In this document: positions 24,301 through 36,191 of the stretch, one piece after another
Position numbering within the stretch: the first letter of the stretch is position 1
How the letters are laid out: each line of letters starts with the position of its first letter
NCBI GenBank assembly: GCA_033439795.1
Contig: JAUTDP010000001.1
Span: 5,518,001 to 5,582,000, forward strand
DNA length: 64,000 nucleotides
Origin: Sordaria brevicollis
Taxonomy: Eukaryota > Ascomycota > Sordariomycetes > Sordariales > Sordariaceae
Reading direction: 5' to 3'
Notes under the pieces: model-generated
Seen by the model: only the letters and a program-made list of their open reading frames with translations
Database searches by the model: none
What the model was told of the DNA's origin: nothing
Position numbers and translations under genes: made by a program

Positions 24301-24651
24301 GGGAAGACACGTTCGTTCTCCTCCAACTAGCTCATATTGTAGGTTGATGCTTCATGCCTCATGCTTCTGCTCACGACAAACTCATATGCAGGAACCATTG
24401 GTCTTGTAGACCGATCAACGTCTCTTGCCGTGAAACCCATTATTCCTTCTGTCTAGTACTTGTACGCAGCATGTCAGCAACACTGTCATTGTCAGAGCTC
24501 CCATCCCATACTCTTGTCGAGTTCCTTCAACAAACATTATACCCCCGCCCTCAGTCATTCGCTCCTAGAGCTTCCCACGCTTGTGTCCTTTTTGTGAATT
24601 AAGAAATATCTTTCATGGTCGTCGTCCTTCCTTCCTTCCTGTAACAATAGC
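21334..24651. other. 3.3-kb region upstream of psd2, no supported gene
   Basis: Between the psd2 start and the 3' end of the coatomer gene. Short frames on both strands lack domains, codon bias and splice partners. GC is ordinary, so this is not a RIP-mutated block. It may hold a long psd2 leader or an unannotated non-coding transcript; nothing in the sequence decides this. Confidence 0.45.
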
Positions 24652-25692
24652 TTAGGCGGTAACCTTGGCCTTGTACTTCGTCGCCGCCTTGTCAAAGAGA
24701 TCGCTCTTCTCCGCCAAATCGGTAAGGAAGGGATGGTTGGGATCAGCCTGCTCGAGGGCACTATAAAAGCGAGGGTAGGTCAGCATGTGTAGAGTAAAAG
24801 GAAGGGACATAGAAGCCAGGGCCATGTTGTGACATACGTCTTGTACTCAGCCGGATCTTGTCCGGTGATGACGCTCCAGACAAGCTGGTTGGCAATGGCA
24901 TCCGCGAAACCGGGCTCCTTCTTGAGAGCCTGATCCAGGGCAGCCTGGGCCTCCTCTGTGCGGCCGAGATGGAGCTCGGCAACGGCCTGCGAGACGAGAC
25001 TCCTTACGGAGGAGGTAGCGGGTGCTTGTGCGAGCTCTTCGAAGACGTAGAATGCTTGTTGGTACTTGTCCCCGCCCTGTTTCGTCGTAGAAAGTCAGTA
25101 AACAGCTTCCAATCCTATCCCAATCCTCGGTGACAAAGGGACAACTAACCAGCCTCAACCCAACCCACGACTCCGCCAAGTTAAACAACAGACTATCCTG
25201 CGCCAACCTCCTCGCGCTCGCCACCTCCTTAATCGCCAAATCCGTCCTGTTCTGGGCCAAGTAGATCTGCACAATCAGAGAAACCGCCTCCAAGCTACCC
25301 TGATGTCTCTGCAACAGCGCCAGCGCCTCATCGTTCTTGCCCGCCGCCGCCAACACCGTGCCACCGACAACCTGCACAATCCCAATCTCGCCCGCGTCCG
25401 TGGCCGCCAGCTGCTCGATCGTCTCTACGGCCGACTCGGCATCACCAGCGCTCAGCTGGGCCAGGGCACCGACAGCTTCGAGTTCGGGCTTCTTCTCGCC
25501 GGCGACTTCAGAGAGGACGTCCTCGGCTTGGCCGAGCGCGATGCGCGCGCGCAGCTGGAGGACGCGCGCGGGAAGGGAGTTCTCGGCGCTGAAGGAGGAG
25601 GTATCGAAGTCGACGACTTCCTGGTATTGGCCTTGGTAGAAGTGGCTCTCGATGTTGATCAGCTCGGCTTCGGCTCCGAAGGGGTCGGACAT
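24652..25692 (-). CDS. sec28: Coatomer subunit epsilon (COPI)
   Basis: Three exons (25692-25150, 25076-24838, 24760-24652) encode 296 residues, within the usual range for epsilon-COP. The introns have GTTAGT and GTATGT donors, with ACAG and ATAG acceptors. The start MSDPFGAEAELINIESHFYQG is the characteristic N-terminus. TPR-like helix pairs follow: NSLPARVLQLRARIALGQ, DEALALLQRHQGSLEAVSLI, LGRTEEAQAALDQALKKEPGF. The end is EKSDLFDKAATKYKAKVTA. Epsilon-COP sits with alpha-COP in the coat that returns vesicles from Golgi to ER. It diverges from the UPF0390 gene. No anomaly is seen. Confidence 0.95.
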
Positions 25693-26224
25693 TTTGATTA
25701 TTGTATTAGGGTGGTGTCGTAGCGATTGGCGGGGATCAAGTTACCGTCGAGGACTGGTCTTGTGATGTTCGATTATGGGATGCTCAGGCGGTGGTAATGC
25801 CGTAACTGTGATGGGTGTGGTTTATATAAAATCGTTGTTGTGAGGTGCGTGGTGGTTGTTGTTGTTGTTGTTGTTGTTAAATGATGGACGGTTCAGTATA
25901 GCTTCAGTGGGTTGATAGGGGATAGCAACCCGTAGTGGACAGCCAGACGGGTACAAGGTACCTCGACCTGGACGTGGAGCTGTCTTGGTGGAGGCGGAAC
26001 ATGCCGCGTGGAGGGGATTGTGGGGATTGGTCAGTGCGCAAGTTCGTCTGGAAGAATTCTGCCATTGATAATTTAGGCGGTGAAAGGGCCTTGCATGAAG
26101 CAATTCCTTCTTTTTTCACTTTCATTCTCTCTCCTCTTTTTCCTTTTTCCTTTCTTCAATTTGCGCGACCTCCACACCACGGTTGTCGCCTCATTCACTA
26201 CACCCTCAAACACCGTCGCCAACC
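25693..26224. promoter_or_regulatory. Divergent promoter of coatomer epsilon and the UPF0390 gene, with a (GTT)n tract
   Basis: 532 bp between the two start codons. A GTT/TTG trinucleotide run of about nine units lies at 25852-25878. A pyrimidine-rich stretch (26105-26160) precedes the UPF0390 start and may be its core promoter, a common arrangement in fungal genes with strong expression. Confidence 0.4.
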
Positions 26225-26494
26225 ATGGCTCAAGGCACGGGCAGCAAAATCACCAAGCCCAACCCTGGCCTCAACCGGTCCAAGGGCGGCAAGGCTCCCA
26301 AGAAGTCGGGCGTCTCCAAGGTCAAGAAGAACAAGACCAAGGCCGACAAGGTCCAGAAGAAATTCACCGCCGGCATGGTCGCCAAAACCGAAAAGATGTT
26401 GGGCGCCAGAGCTGGTCATTTGGAACTGATCGGCAAGGGCAAGAAGGAGGAGAACAAGGAGAAGTTCAAGGGCGGCACCAGAAAGTTCGGCTAA
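26225..26494 (+). CDS. UPF0390 (DUF2462) family small basic nuclear protein
   Basis: A 89-residue single-exon protein starts MAQGTGSKITKPNPGLNRSK. I chose this ATG because it has a CAACC context and matches the family N-terminus (MAQG-x-x-K). The Lys-rich block KKSGVSKVKKNKTKADKVQKK, the helix KFTAGMVAKTEKMLGARAGHLELI and the tail KFKGGTRKFG fit the UPF0390 family, which includes human C19orf53. These proteins are small and strongly basic, and nucleolar or ribosome-associated roles have been suggested, but no biochemical activity is established. Its head-to-head pairing with a housekeeping gene fits constitutive expression. Confidence 0.85.
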   Translation: MAQGTGSKITKPNPGLNRSKGGKAPKKSGVSKVKKNKTKADKVQKKFTAGMVAKTEKMLGARAGHLELIGKGKKEENKEKFKGGTRKFG

Positions 26495-26931
26495 ATCATC
26501 ACTATTCGAAAACGCCTGACTCGAGAACACGGCGACAGCCCCGACGGATTCGCTGTGAAGGCTGAAGGGTGTGGCATGGCAACGTTGGGTATCTCGCGGC
26601 GACGAGGGGCGACGAGGGGAGGAATGTCAGGGTGGACATGGAAGCATAGCAGGATCCGCGAGCGAAGTGGGAGGAGTCAGCGCCCAGGAGGAAAATCCGA
26701 CGACAACGGACAACCAACATCACATTTTGCAACGGGATTTACGGGACATCACAATTGCATACAACAACCGGAGTTAATTTGTTTATTTTTGGCAATACAA
26801 TGGGATGAAGCACATGTGTCAAGGAAGATTATTCATCCGGCCTGTCATTCCCATGTTCTCTCGAGATACGACACCGGTGCCTACCGCCCAAATCTTGCCC
26901 GGCGTTCACCTTCCACCCTCGAGTTGGGTCT
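26495..26931. other. Convergent 3' flanks of the UPF0390 and hydrolase genes
   Basis: 437 bp with no supported coding frame; probable 3' UTRs. Confidence 0.5.
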
Positions 26932-29053
26932 TTAGTTGGGTCCTGGAATTATGGGCAGCGTGACATAGTTCTCGAAGCCCTGTCCAAAATGGATACGGTT
27001 CTTACCCGCAAACTTGTTAAACGGCCTAAAAAGCGAAAGTTAGCACGCCGCACCCCAAACGACGGAATACGATTATCAAGAATAGACTTCTCACCTGTCT
27101 GTCGTTGACGTGTGCTGGAAGATTCCAGCTCCTTGTGTGTCACCGCTGGAAACTTCCAGCAGAAGCCTACCGCCTTTCTCCACCACCACGTTGGTCGGCC
27201 AAAGCTCGACATTAACGGCGTACACCTCTCCGGGCTTGACGGGAAGAACATCGGTCGACAAGTACTCTCTGTGCGGAAGCCACGGCTCATGCTTGGGATT
27301 CTCTTCATGGACCTTCCGGTTGCTCACTCGGAGCCAGCCTTTGCAGACAGGGACGGGGTCACCCGCTGTTCCCGTGTAGAACACCTGATTTCCTGAAGGG
27401 TCAATGTGGCGAACGGTTACAAAGAGGTCGATATCTGGCTCCTCGTTATGCGGGTTCTTGGGCGTCACTGAGACGTTCAGGTGTGCCACGATATGGCCGG
27501 TTATCTCGGTCTCCTTCTCGAAAGGTGCCGTGAGAAAATAGACCAGCTCTGGGTTTTCCAGGCTTCCGAGAGCTTTGTATTCGATCTGCTTTGGCTCGGT
27601 TGTTTTTGGTTCTTCCCCGATACTGTAATCGGGTCTAAGATAGAATTTCGTGTACTTAGTCGAAGGAAGCGGCCACGAGACTTCCTCCCTTTTCTCGTAC
27701 ACTTTCTCCTTCTCTGTGTTGTTGTACCCGACGTTACCTTTGCGCAGCGTGATCTCGACCGGAGCGACTTTCCCAGGGACACTCCACCCGTCCCTGTCTT
27801 CTCCCTTGAGAAATGCATCAAGAAAGCTCTTCTGCATCTCAACCTGCTCCTTGTAATAGAATGGAAGATCGTGCCGACCAGTGATGAACCGGAGATACTT
27901 GAACTTTGACCCAGCATACATGTACCCCAGAACGTTACCGCGCAGATGGAGCGTGATGCCGCCCCAGTTCGCCACGCTCAGCACCGGAACTTCGATGTCC
28001 TCAAGTCGATAGTCCTTGCTGGCGTAATACTCTTCGTCGCGGAACCGGTGCTTCCTGTTGTCTGTGCTCTGGTCCCTCCTATTGCCCTCCAACTGTTCCG
28101 GGGATAAGACCCCCTCGAGCGTGTGTTCGTTGCTTCTGGCACCTGGTCCGCCAGGCGGGAACTCCAGCGCTTCGCGGCCGGGCAGGCCATACTGGTTAGC
28201 CAACACCTGCCGGTTCCACCAGATGTCGATAAAGTTGTTGGAGAGAATCCCACCATGTCGACACCTATCACGGTAGTAATCTGACATGCCCTCCCAGGGG
28301 ATTATGGCCGCAAGTCCTTCGGGTCGACGGGCGGCTACTCGCCATTGGGAGCCTGTTTCTCTCGTCAGCTGCAATTTCCCCTGTCATCTCCCCTTCTTCA
28401 TAACCCAACAGATCAATAGCAAGGAGACAAAAAAGAAACTCACCAGCATAATAACTAACCCCCAACAACCCCACCTTCCCACTCGACCAACTCTGGTGTG
28501 CACACCACTCAATCACCCCACAAAACTCCTCCGACGTATCTTTACTCATCGTATCCAGTAGCCCAGGGCTCTGTCCCGTGCCCCTTTCGTCCGCTCTAAC
28601 TACCACATACCCTTGACCGCACCAGTATGCCGGATCGGGCGTCTCCCACGCTGAATACTCGGATTTGTGCTCGGGATTCAGCTCCCGCCAGGAATCAGGG
28701 TGGAAGGAGGAGTAGTGGATATCTTTGCCGTAGGGGCCGTAGGTTACCAGGACTGGGTACCTCTTCTGCTCCTTGTTGTCTGAGTGGTCTTTGGACTTGG
28801 GGATGTAGACGTTGGCGCGGATGGGCCACCTGGAGGTGCTCGAAGGGATGGAGACATTCTTCAGGAAGGTCAAGCGCGGGTCGCCGTCGTGGATGGTTTC
28901 GAGGTCGTTGCGGGTGACGACGGGCCCAATGACGGGTGAGGGCCTGGAGGCGTTGAGGATGGAGATTGTGGGAGCATCGCGGATGGTTGGGCTCGGTTCC
29001 TCTTTCTGTTTCCCTTTACCTTTCAGGTCGGCTGGTGGGTTGAGGTCACCCAT
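26932..29053 (-). CDS. CocE/NonD-type serine hydrolase (X-Pro dipeptidyl-peptidase fold)
   Basis: Three exons (29053-28444, 28352-27095, 27025-26932) encode 653 residues. The introns have GTGAGT and GTGAGA donors, with ACAG and TTTAG acceptors. After a hydrophilic N-terminus comes the alpha/beta-hydrolase domain: RYPVLVTYGPYGKD, VVRADERGTGQSPG and the nucleophile elbow GVSYYAG (Ser near 200). The cap region follows, then FITGRHDLPFYYKE with the likely catalytic His, and a C-terminal jelly-roll part (YFLTAPFEKETEITGHIVAHL, DIDLFVTVRHIDPSG) as in cocaine esterase and PepX. There is no secretion signal, so it is probably cytosolic. Where bacterial CocE has its catalytic Asp in a GWYD-like motif, this protein has ANWGG, so the acid residue is displaced or absent. 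The substrate cannot be inferred. Confidence 0.88.
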
Positions 29054-29919
29054 GGTGATGGTCTTCAGGTTGAGAAGTTGGTGAAGAGGTGTTTCAATTT
29101 AATGAATCTTTCGGGACATCCAGGTCATCGAAGTTTTAAGTAGTTGTAGTTGAAAGGCGGGGTTGTCACATGTAGGCATTGGCTGGATGTGCATATAGCT
29201 GCGTTACACGGATGCGAAGCACAACACGGAACTTGTTGGATGATACCATTTCAATCCCGGTGCATATGGTGTGGTTGGAAGAGCAAGTGTAAGTCGCTCG
29301 TTATTCCTTTCAGATATGATACGCATATGCCCGACGATAATTCTGTTGCGAATAGCTTCAACTTGGTTGATCTGTTTCATTCCCAAAGACAGTTGCAAAC
29401 ATGTTTTAAACCTGCTGTCAAGTTGGTCAAATCGCCTCACTTCACGTCTAAACAATGTCATTGAGATTCTCGTACTTCCTATTTCTTGCATGCAAGCAAT
29501 CGCAAGTCTGCCAGCCTATATTCGTAATAACCAGTCGAAGCAAGTCGCATTCGCGGCCACCCAGAAGGTAATCGACGCAAAATAGGTGTCGCCGCCCTTG
29601 GGTACTCTTCGGACACTCCGCCAGCCAATTGCGTGCTCAACCCAACCCAACCTTTGAATGGGCATTCCGAAATCCGCAATCACGGATTAGTATTACACTT
29701 CCACGAAAAAATACCAAAATGCCAAAAAAAAAATGTCCCGATATCTTTTCGAAGACCGCAACGTAGCGGCAGAAGTTCGAATATACTACATTAAAATAAC
29801 CTCCCGAAAAAATTGCCAAAAAAAAAATAGGGTGCCAACTGTTGAACAATCCTACAATCGTTCACTTTGCCCAATTGCGTGATACCTGCCAGTATTCTAC
29901 TCGTGTGCCCCCGCCGGGC
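29054..29919. other. Intergenic DNA with A-tract direct repeats
   Basis: Upstream of the hydrolase gene, no supported coding frame. Two identical copies of TGCC followed by ten A and a T lie at 29720-29734 and 29814-29828, 94 bp apart. The stretch 29690-29850 is unusually A-rich. It may be the remains of an inserted element or simple low complexity. Confidence 0.4.
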
Positions 29920-30245
29920 TTTTTTTTTTTTTTTTTTTTTTTGGTTGTGATCTAGGCTGCTACGCTAGCCCGGATCTTACCCCCCAGATCCCTCATCCCC
30001 CGATGCCCTCAATCCCCCAGATTCCTCATATGCCCCCAGTGCCCTCGTGGTTTTGGAAAAATCCTTTTTTTGTTGTGCCCCGGCTAAGACTCGAACTCGG
30101 ACGGGGCGGCGGGGACACGTTCGCAGAACTGGCAGGTACTGCTGACTGGGCCAGATGACCAGATTCGAACTGGTCGTTGGCTGGAAATGTTGAAAGTACG
30201 GGTCGGATGAAGGGCTTATAAGGTCGTGTGCAAGGGATGGGAATG
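29920..30245 (-). mobile_element. Candidate tRNA-derived SINE-like element with poly-A tail
   Basis: Read on the minus strand, this stretch has an A-box-like TGGCCCAGTCAGC (30153-30141), then a B-box-like GAGTTCGAGTC (about 30098-30088) some 50 nt on. An unrelated G-rich body follows, ending in an uninterrupted run of 23 A (29942-29920). A second T-arm-like hairpin (30157-30175, 6-bp stem with loop TTCGAAT) lies upstream. The order is that of a tRNA-derived SINE. It cannot fold as a functional tRNA, because the 5' strand of the acceptor stem is missing. I found no clear target-site duplication, so the boundaries are approximate. Confidence 0.4.
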
Positions 30246-33200
30246 GAAGGTGCGCGTCGGTGGACGGGAGGGCGAGGGTCGGGGCTGGCTGTCGTCCGAT
30301 GTTGGGTTTGCCGGATAAGGGTGTGTGCCGGAATGGAAGGAGCGGCTGGGCCTTACTTTCGATATGCAGTTTGGGCTCACACCGCAGGTGCATTGGGGTG
30401 AGCTTTTCTCGGTCGCTTCTACTTAAGCTGGCTTCCATTTAATGCAGAGAACGGCCCAGGACACTCGAACGGTGTACTTTTTCTTTGAGCGATCACAGAT
30501 GGGATATCGGTTCAGTCTCATTCTTGAAAGGAACCGAAGAATAGGTGATGAGCAGTATCACCGCGAGAATATCAGTTCTAGACCAGCGAGGGGATGCTTA
30601 CCATGGAGATGGTGGGCAGTCCGGTGAACCACCTTGAGCCGACCATCCTCACGCCATAAGGATATCATGACGGGAATACCAGCTAGACATGAAGCTCTCC
30701 TTTCGTGATTACAATTGCATGATTCCATTCCTTTAAGCTTCGTGTCATGGTGTTTCAATCACCGGGTGGCTCTTGTGTGTCTTCGAGCCTTCCACAAGCA
30801 TTTTGGCCTTTTTGTCGCGAATAGTTGAGGAGTGTCGGTGGTCTATGGACAGGTAGATGAGGCTACGCCAAGACTGTTATTGACATGGCATCAAGATACG
30901 CCCTCTTGATGAAGTGCGGTTGGTGACGCCTAATTTAAAACGGTTTCACTGACAGTGTTGACTTGGTTGCCATTGTCAAAAGACCGAGAGCTAAAAAATA
31001 ATAAGAAGAAAATGAAAACTCCGTCAGCAGGTGGCAATATAACCCGTTGCTTTTTGCTCTTTCAATCCTATGTACAAACCAATTGCCCTGCAAAATGACA
31101 TGGTTTGCTCGGAGACCAAAGGGTGCACTTCATTCGAGTCTGGTCTTTGCTGTGGTTTGTTGGTGACTCTGTGTCCGCGACTTATGGGTGAGTCCAGCTA
31201 ATTACTCGACATATGAGTTTCTGACAGCCCCAAACATGAGGATGGCAAAATCAGCGATTTCCAGAGATCCAACAAGAGAGATGCGCATGTAAAACTAGCA
31301 GGACGATGATTTGGGTATCGCATGTTGGCTAACTGACTACCCGTGATCGACTTCATTGTCGAAAACGTGACGCAACTTTTTCTCGTCTTCATCCACATTC
31401 CGATTTCCTTTCTGATGCTTAAGAATCCGACTGGCCTCGATGCAGACACGCTCACTGATCGATCGTGAGCCTCTGTTTAGCAGGTCACAAGAGATGCACT
31501 CGATTTCCAAGATTTCGGGGGAAGGTCAACAGAAAACATCGGGATCAGAAAGCGTACCAAGACTAAAAAGTGCATATCAGCCCTCAACTTCTGATCGGAA
31601 GAGCCTTCCGTTTCTTCCGGATCGGCACCCACCGGAGCCGCCAACCCGACCCGCGGTGTACATATTCGTGACAGACAAAAAGCCCGAGGTTTGTTCTCGT
31701 CTCGACCGAGCTGCCATACGGAGACAGACGGATCGTACAATCTCTTGGCAACAAAATAAGCTAGCTTCCGTATCTGGGTTGGACTTCCGTAGTCATATCA
31801 AAACACTAGTCTCCAGAAGCGCGAGGCTGGGGTGGCGATTTAAGGACAACCTGTGCTCCTTAATGATCGGTTACCCGTACCACCCTTGTTCATTTTGATG
31901 AGCGCTCCCCATGTCGTTCATGTGGGTAGGGATCGTGCAGACGTCATGGGCTATCGAAACATGGCTGTGGACCCCTATAATAAAATTCCTTCGCATCGGA
32001 CAGTGGCAGCATACAAAAGCAAGCGGGGCGGTATGTAGAGCATCACTCTAAAGTCAGCCCTGAGGAAACGGCTGAGGCTGAGTGGAGGGAGGGGAGTGGC
32101 GTTTGGTCCCTTGGGGAAGGAGCAAAGCTTGCTCATGGGACTTTGTCTCAGAAAAGTCTAGACTATCCAAAAAAAAATGTGACAGGCTCATGGGGGAAGG
32201 GTTACTGATCGTCGGCTTCCGCCTCATTCGTGACCGTGTAAGCCTCAAAATATGGCGATTCAACCTAGGATTGAAATTTGGAATCCCAAGCCAGAGATAT
32301 CTCGTGGTGTTGACGCGATTGGAAAGCCACAGTTAACCCATCGACATGTGACTTGGTTGCATGCCTCGCTGTCTCAGGGAACAAACGGCTGCTAAGTTCG
32401 TAGAGCTCGTGAGATTAGCTGCATACATCATTATGCGGGGGGATCTGGTTGATCTTGCACGATCCAAGGCAAATGTTTCACCGATCACTGATCGCTTCTA
32501 ATATTATACTGGGGGAGTGGTGACCTACGTCCCGCCACGGGTGGCTGCATTTTTCAGGCCTTTTGCTTGAAAATGACCCAGGCCGTTGGCACCGCCCGTG
32601 GACTAAAACAAAGGCCCGGCCGTTTGTAGCTTTCGTGAGAGGACGCGACGCATGGCGTACGCCTCACGTTCGCAGGGTCGATGTTCCGGAATTCCAAGCA
32701 TACTGAGTGGATGAGAATCCGATAGGAAGTCGGCGACATGGTCTGTGGGGGACCAAACTATCACAGCTGGATTAGGCAAACGTATTGGCGCGACCATTAG
32801 CCGGAACAGCCGCCAAATGTGGTCAAGCCCGAGGTACTCAGTATCAAAGTATACCATAGTGAATGTTCTTCCATGAAAAGCCGGAAGAGACAAATGTTGC
32901 TGCCTTGAGTGACCACAAGAGGTCATCGAGGAGCATCAAGCTAGGTTCATGATTGGCCAGACCCCTCTTTTTGATGTTCGGTATGAAGCACCTCTCTTGG
33001 GGATGTTTCCGGTGCATGAATCGTCATGGTTCGGAAGCCGTACCCAATGAACTTATCCATTGGTGATATTTGAAGGACTGTATAACGTTGTTCTGCACAC
33101 AACGTTAGCTAGGTTTTTAGTTTCTCGTGATGCTAGACAGTGAGCTTCACCATAAAGATCGAAGCTGTCAGGCCTGCATCGGATTCTTTCGTCGTGTCGT

Positions 33201-35520
33201 TCTTGGCCATGGGAATTAGGAGGATCGATACGCGCTGTAGGGAGGAGTATGAGCAGAGAGAGAGAGACGAGGAGACATGGAAAACAGCCACAACAACTTG
33301 GCCGCAGGCGGGAAGCCAAGGCAGCCACGGAAACACGGTGGAACATGTCAAGCAGCATACTTCAAACACTCGACAATTAAGCAACAGCTATGTTCCCTGG
33401 TGGGATGATGAAGGGTTTCCCTGCTTGAACATTGCCGTAGGGGCTCGAAATCTCGTACCTGACATGAAAGAACCGGGCCGTGCCTGTTAGAACCCTTTGA
33501 ATGTCTGAAACATGGGCGTTGGTGTCTCTGTGTTTATTCCACGCTTTCTTCTGAAACCGGTCAGCGTGACCAAATTTTTGGGAAGTAGGACTAACGCCAG
33601 GTGAAAAAAAGAAGATTCAACGAGGGTTATTACACAACCAGATGATGATGTTGTGATGGGAAGTTCGAAAGCGGGATGATCGTTCACTGTGAACGCGGTG
33701 ATGAAAATTGTGTGAAACTGAGTTGAAAAGTTTGACAGAAGTTGAAGCACAGTTGAGTGAGAGTAAACACTTGAGCAACTGCAACCACGAACGGTCCCGA
33801 GGATGGGAGTCCCTTCCACTTGGTGCTTCGTCGGGAGAATTTGGTAGTCCGAACCGGTTCCTCAAACCCGGGCTCCTTCCCGTTCTGTCCCCCTTTCTGT
33901 ACTTCCTTCCTTTCCTTGTAGGGAACATGAAATTTCTGTCGGAGTATCTTTACACTTGGTGAGCACCTTCCAGCGTTACTCGGAAATTTGAATTTTATCC
34001 GTCGGTTTGTTCTGGTCATTGTGACCATCTGGAGCCCAATGCTGCCGTCCACTTCGCATCGGCAGCTTCGGGTGTGGTAATTACCCATATCTCTCGCCCA
34101 TGATGCTAAACGTCGTCGTGAAGTCCATGTGAGCATTCTCTGAGACTTGCCAGCCACTTCCAGGTGCCATGATAGAGTGGTGGCTTGCCGCCCTCGAGAT
34201 CAACGGTCAAGGTACGACACAGGATCCAATATGCTGAAAAGTTAAATCCGCATTGTCTCGAGGCCATTTTCAGAGATGCGAATGTGAGGCGGTCGCCATG
34301 TCGACGGGATGATGAAAGAGGAGAGTCTCGTCTAGAGCTTCCAGATCTCCTGGGCTGTTACCACTTTTCATGTCTTGTCGCAGAGCCTCACAGGGCAGCC
34401 AAAACCCTGCCAGTCCTCCGAAATACGCTTTACCGTTTCAGGATTGGCGGGCTCCAGGTACCAGGCTGCATCCAGCAGGGCATTTGCAGTGCATTCTGTA
34501 CTAACAATTAAACCGAGCTGTAAATTACATACGGTTCCGTACATGGCTCGTGGAGGCACGGACCAGAAGACGAGTTCAACATCATCACCGTGCAGTCATC
34601 GGCTCGCCGCGGCTTTCTCTCCTTGACAACAACTGCCCGGTTCGTCCAGTTCGGCTCCCTTTTTTTCCGGCCATTCCGACCATTTTTTCCTCAAGGATAC
34701 TCGAGAAACCCTTGTGTATGGATCTCCCAATTTCCATTTCAGATTTACCCTATTTCCTGGGCTCTTCGCGTCGAATGGACGTTTTGCTGTGCGGCCACGA
34801 GAAGGACGAACACCGAAAAGCTTCGGACCAGACCGGACTTGAGGTTTCAACGTGTACCTCAGGTTCATCCTTCCGGGCACATCACAATCAGCAATGGGCT
34901 CAATTTTGCTGAGCGTTGTACCTTTTCACGGTCCCCTCGGTCGCCCTTACAGGTAACCCCAGCCAATGATGGCTTGGCTACGCAGGTCGGGATCACACTT
35001 GGTGTTGCCAGTCCGCACCCTCGGGTTGACGGATGCGAGGGGGTTTGAGCCGTTCCCCAAGGTACGGATGCTGGGACGCACCACTTGGCCGGGGAATCGA
35101 CACCCGCATTGCTTCCGTCTGCTACGCTGCATAGGGTTGGACGAACGCAGGATTGGGACTCGATGCCCGGAGAATTTGTGACTAGAAGATTGACCAGTGG
35201 CTGTCGGATGGCTTGGGGCTGGTGACTGCTTCTTTAACGAATGGTCAGTATTTCATTCACATGTATCTTTTATCTCTCACGTCTTTCAATCAGCCGGTAC
35301 CAAGAACTATGCAGTACCACAGCTTCCCGATGTACATGCCTGGTTGAGTTCATCAGTCAATCTCGCCATCACCAGTCTCTCTATCGGTTCCCAGGACGGA
35401 CGTGAACCCAAGCTTGGCCAACTTGCCCGGCATGCCTTTTCTTGAGCGAAGAGCGAAGGAGCTGAAACCCGGCACATATGAACGGTACATGGCTACATGC
35501 TTAGAGACGTTACATTCCTG
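30246..35520. other. Left half of the gene desert, no supported gene
   Basis: About 5.3 kb of ordinary GC content with only short, overlapping frames on both strands and no recognisable domains, RNA genes or splice-linked exons. It borders the RIP-mutated transposon and may be old decayed DNA or regulatory sequence. Confidence 0.45.
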
Positions 35521-35578
35521 TTCCCGAACTCAAACACCTTAACAGTCTTAGCGTAAGGGGGTGTATACACACCGCACA
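35521..35578 (+). repeat. Left terminal inverted repeat
   Basis: Begins TTCCCGAACTC. It matches the reverse complement of 39934-39991 at 53 of 58 positions. All five mismatches are A here against G in the other copy, each preceded by T, i.e. TpG to TpA. Similarity continues more weakly inward for about 9 bases, with two of three differences of the CpA-to-TpA type. Confidence 0.9.
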
Positions 35579-35846
35579 CAACTACACAACCTCGTAAAAA
35601 TCGTAAATCTTATTCGTTTTCAACCGTTTCTATACAAAATCGAAGCCCAACAACTACATTTTCATTACAGAAAGTAAATAAACAATATCGTTATTATTAT
35701 TAAATATCTTTATTATTTTTTTTATTATAATACCGCTTAAATCTATCCTCAAAACCTAACCTAAAAAGCGTATTCGTTATAGCAGTATTATTTCGGTCTA
35801 TTTTAATAAAGATTAAATTGATTTTAAAACCCCGTTAATTCTATAA

Positions 35847-36191
35847 CGTACTTCCACCCGCCCTAAAAAGAAAAATCGTATTTTAATCGAAGCAAAGGAA
35901 ATTATCGTTAATTTATTTAAAATTAAAAATAAAATTATTCCTAAAAGGAAAACCGCGCCTAAGAAGAAAACTACGCCTAAAAAGAAAGCCGCGCTTAAGA
36001 AGAAAACCGCGCTTAAGAAGCCTACCGCTATTAAAAAAGGGAAGGAAAAGGCCCGGGACCTTATTTTAAAATTAGAAATCGAAACCGATAGCGACCTACT
36101 ACCCTCCTCCCCCCTTAAAGTAGTTAACGAATTTATCGAAATTTTTAATAACACTAATAATATTTCCAATTTCGATAATAAAAATAAATAG
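35847..36191 (+). pseudogene. Relic of a lysine-rich protein gene inside the transposon
   Basis: An uninterrupted frame of about 114 codons between stops, without a start codon, survives in otherwise stop-filled DNA. Its centre (35938-36018) encodes hexad repeats of the form [P/L]KKK[T/A][T/A], followed by an acidic segment (LEIETDSDLLPSS). Lys codons (AAA/AAG) and repeats resist RIP-generated stops, which may be why it is still open. The composition suggests a nuclear or DNA-binding protein. Whether it belonged to the transposon or was captured cannot be decided from one copy. Confidence 0.45.

Noticed and set aside
30077..30175. Two functional tRNA genes suggested by TTCGA-containing T-arm-like hairpins
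   Set aside because: Neither has a matching 5' acceptor strand or a full set of arms at tRNA spacing. A tRNA-derived element fits better.
31440..31898. 152-codon plus-strand frame in the left desert
   Set aside because: No domain, no conserved-looking blocks, no supporting splice sites or promoter.
35813..36169. Minus-strand frame with Phe/Leu-rich hydrophobic repeats that mimics a membrane protein
   Set aside because: It is the reverse complement of the lysine-rich relic inside RIP-mutated DNA.
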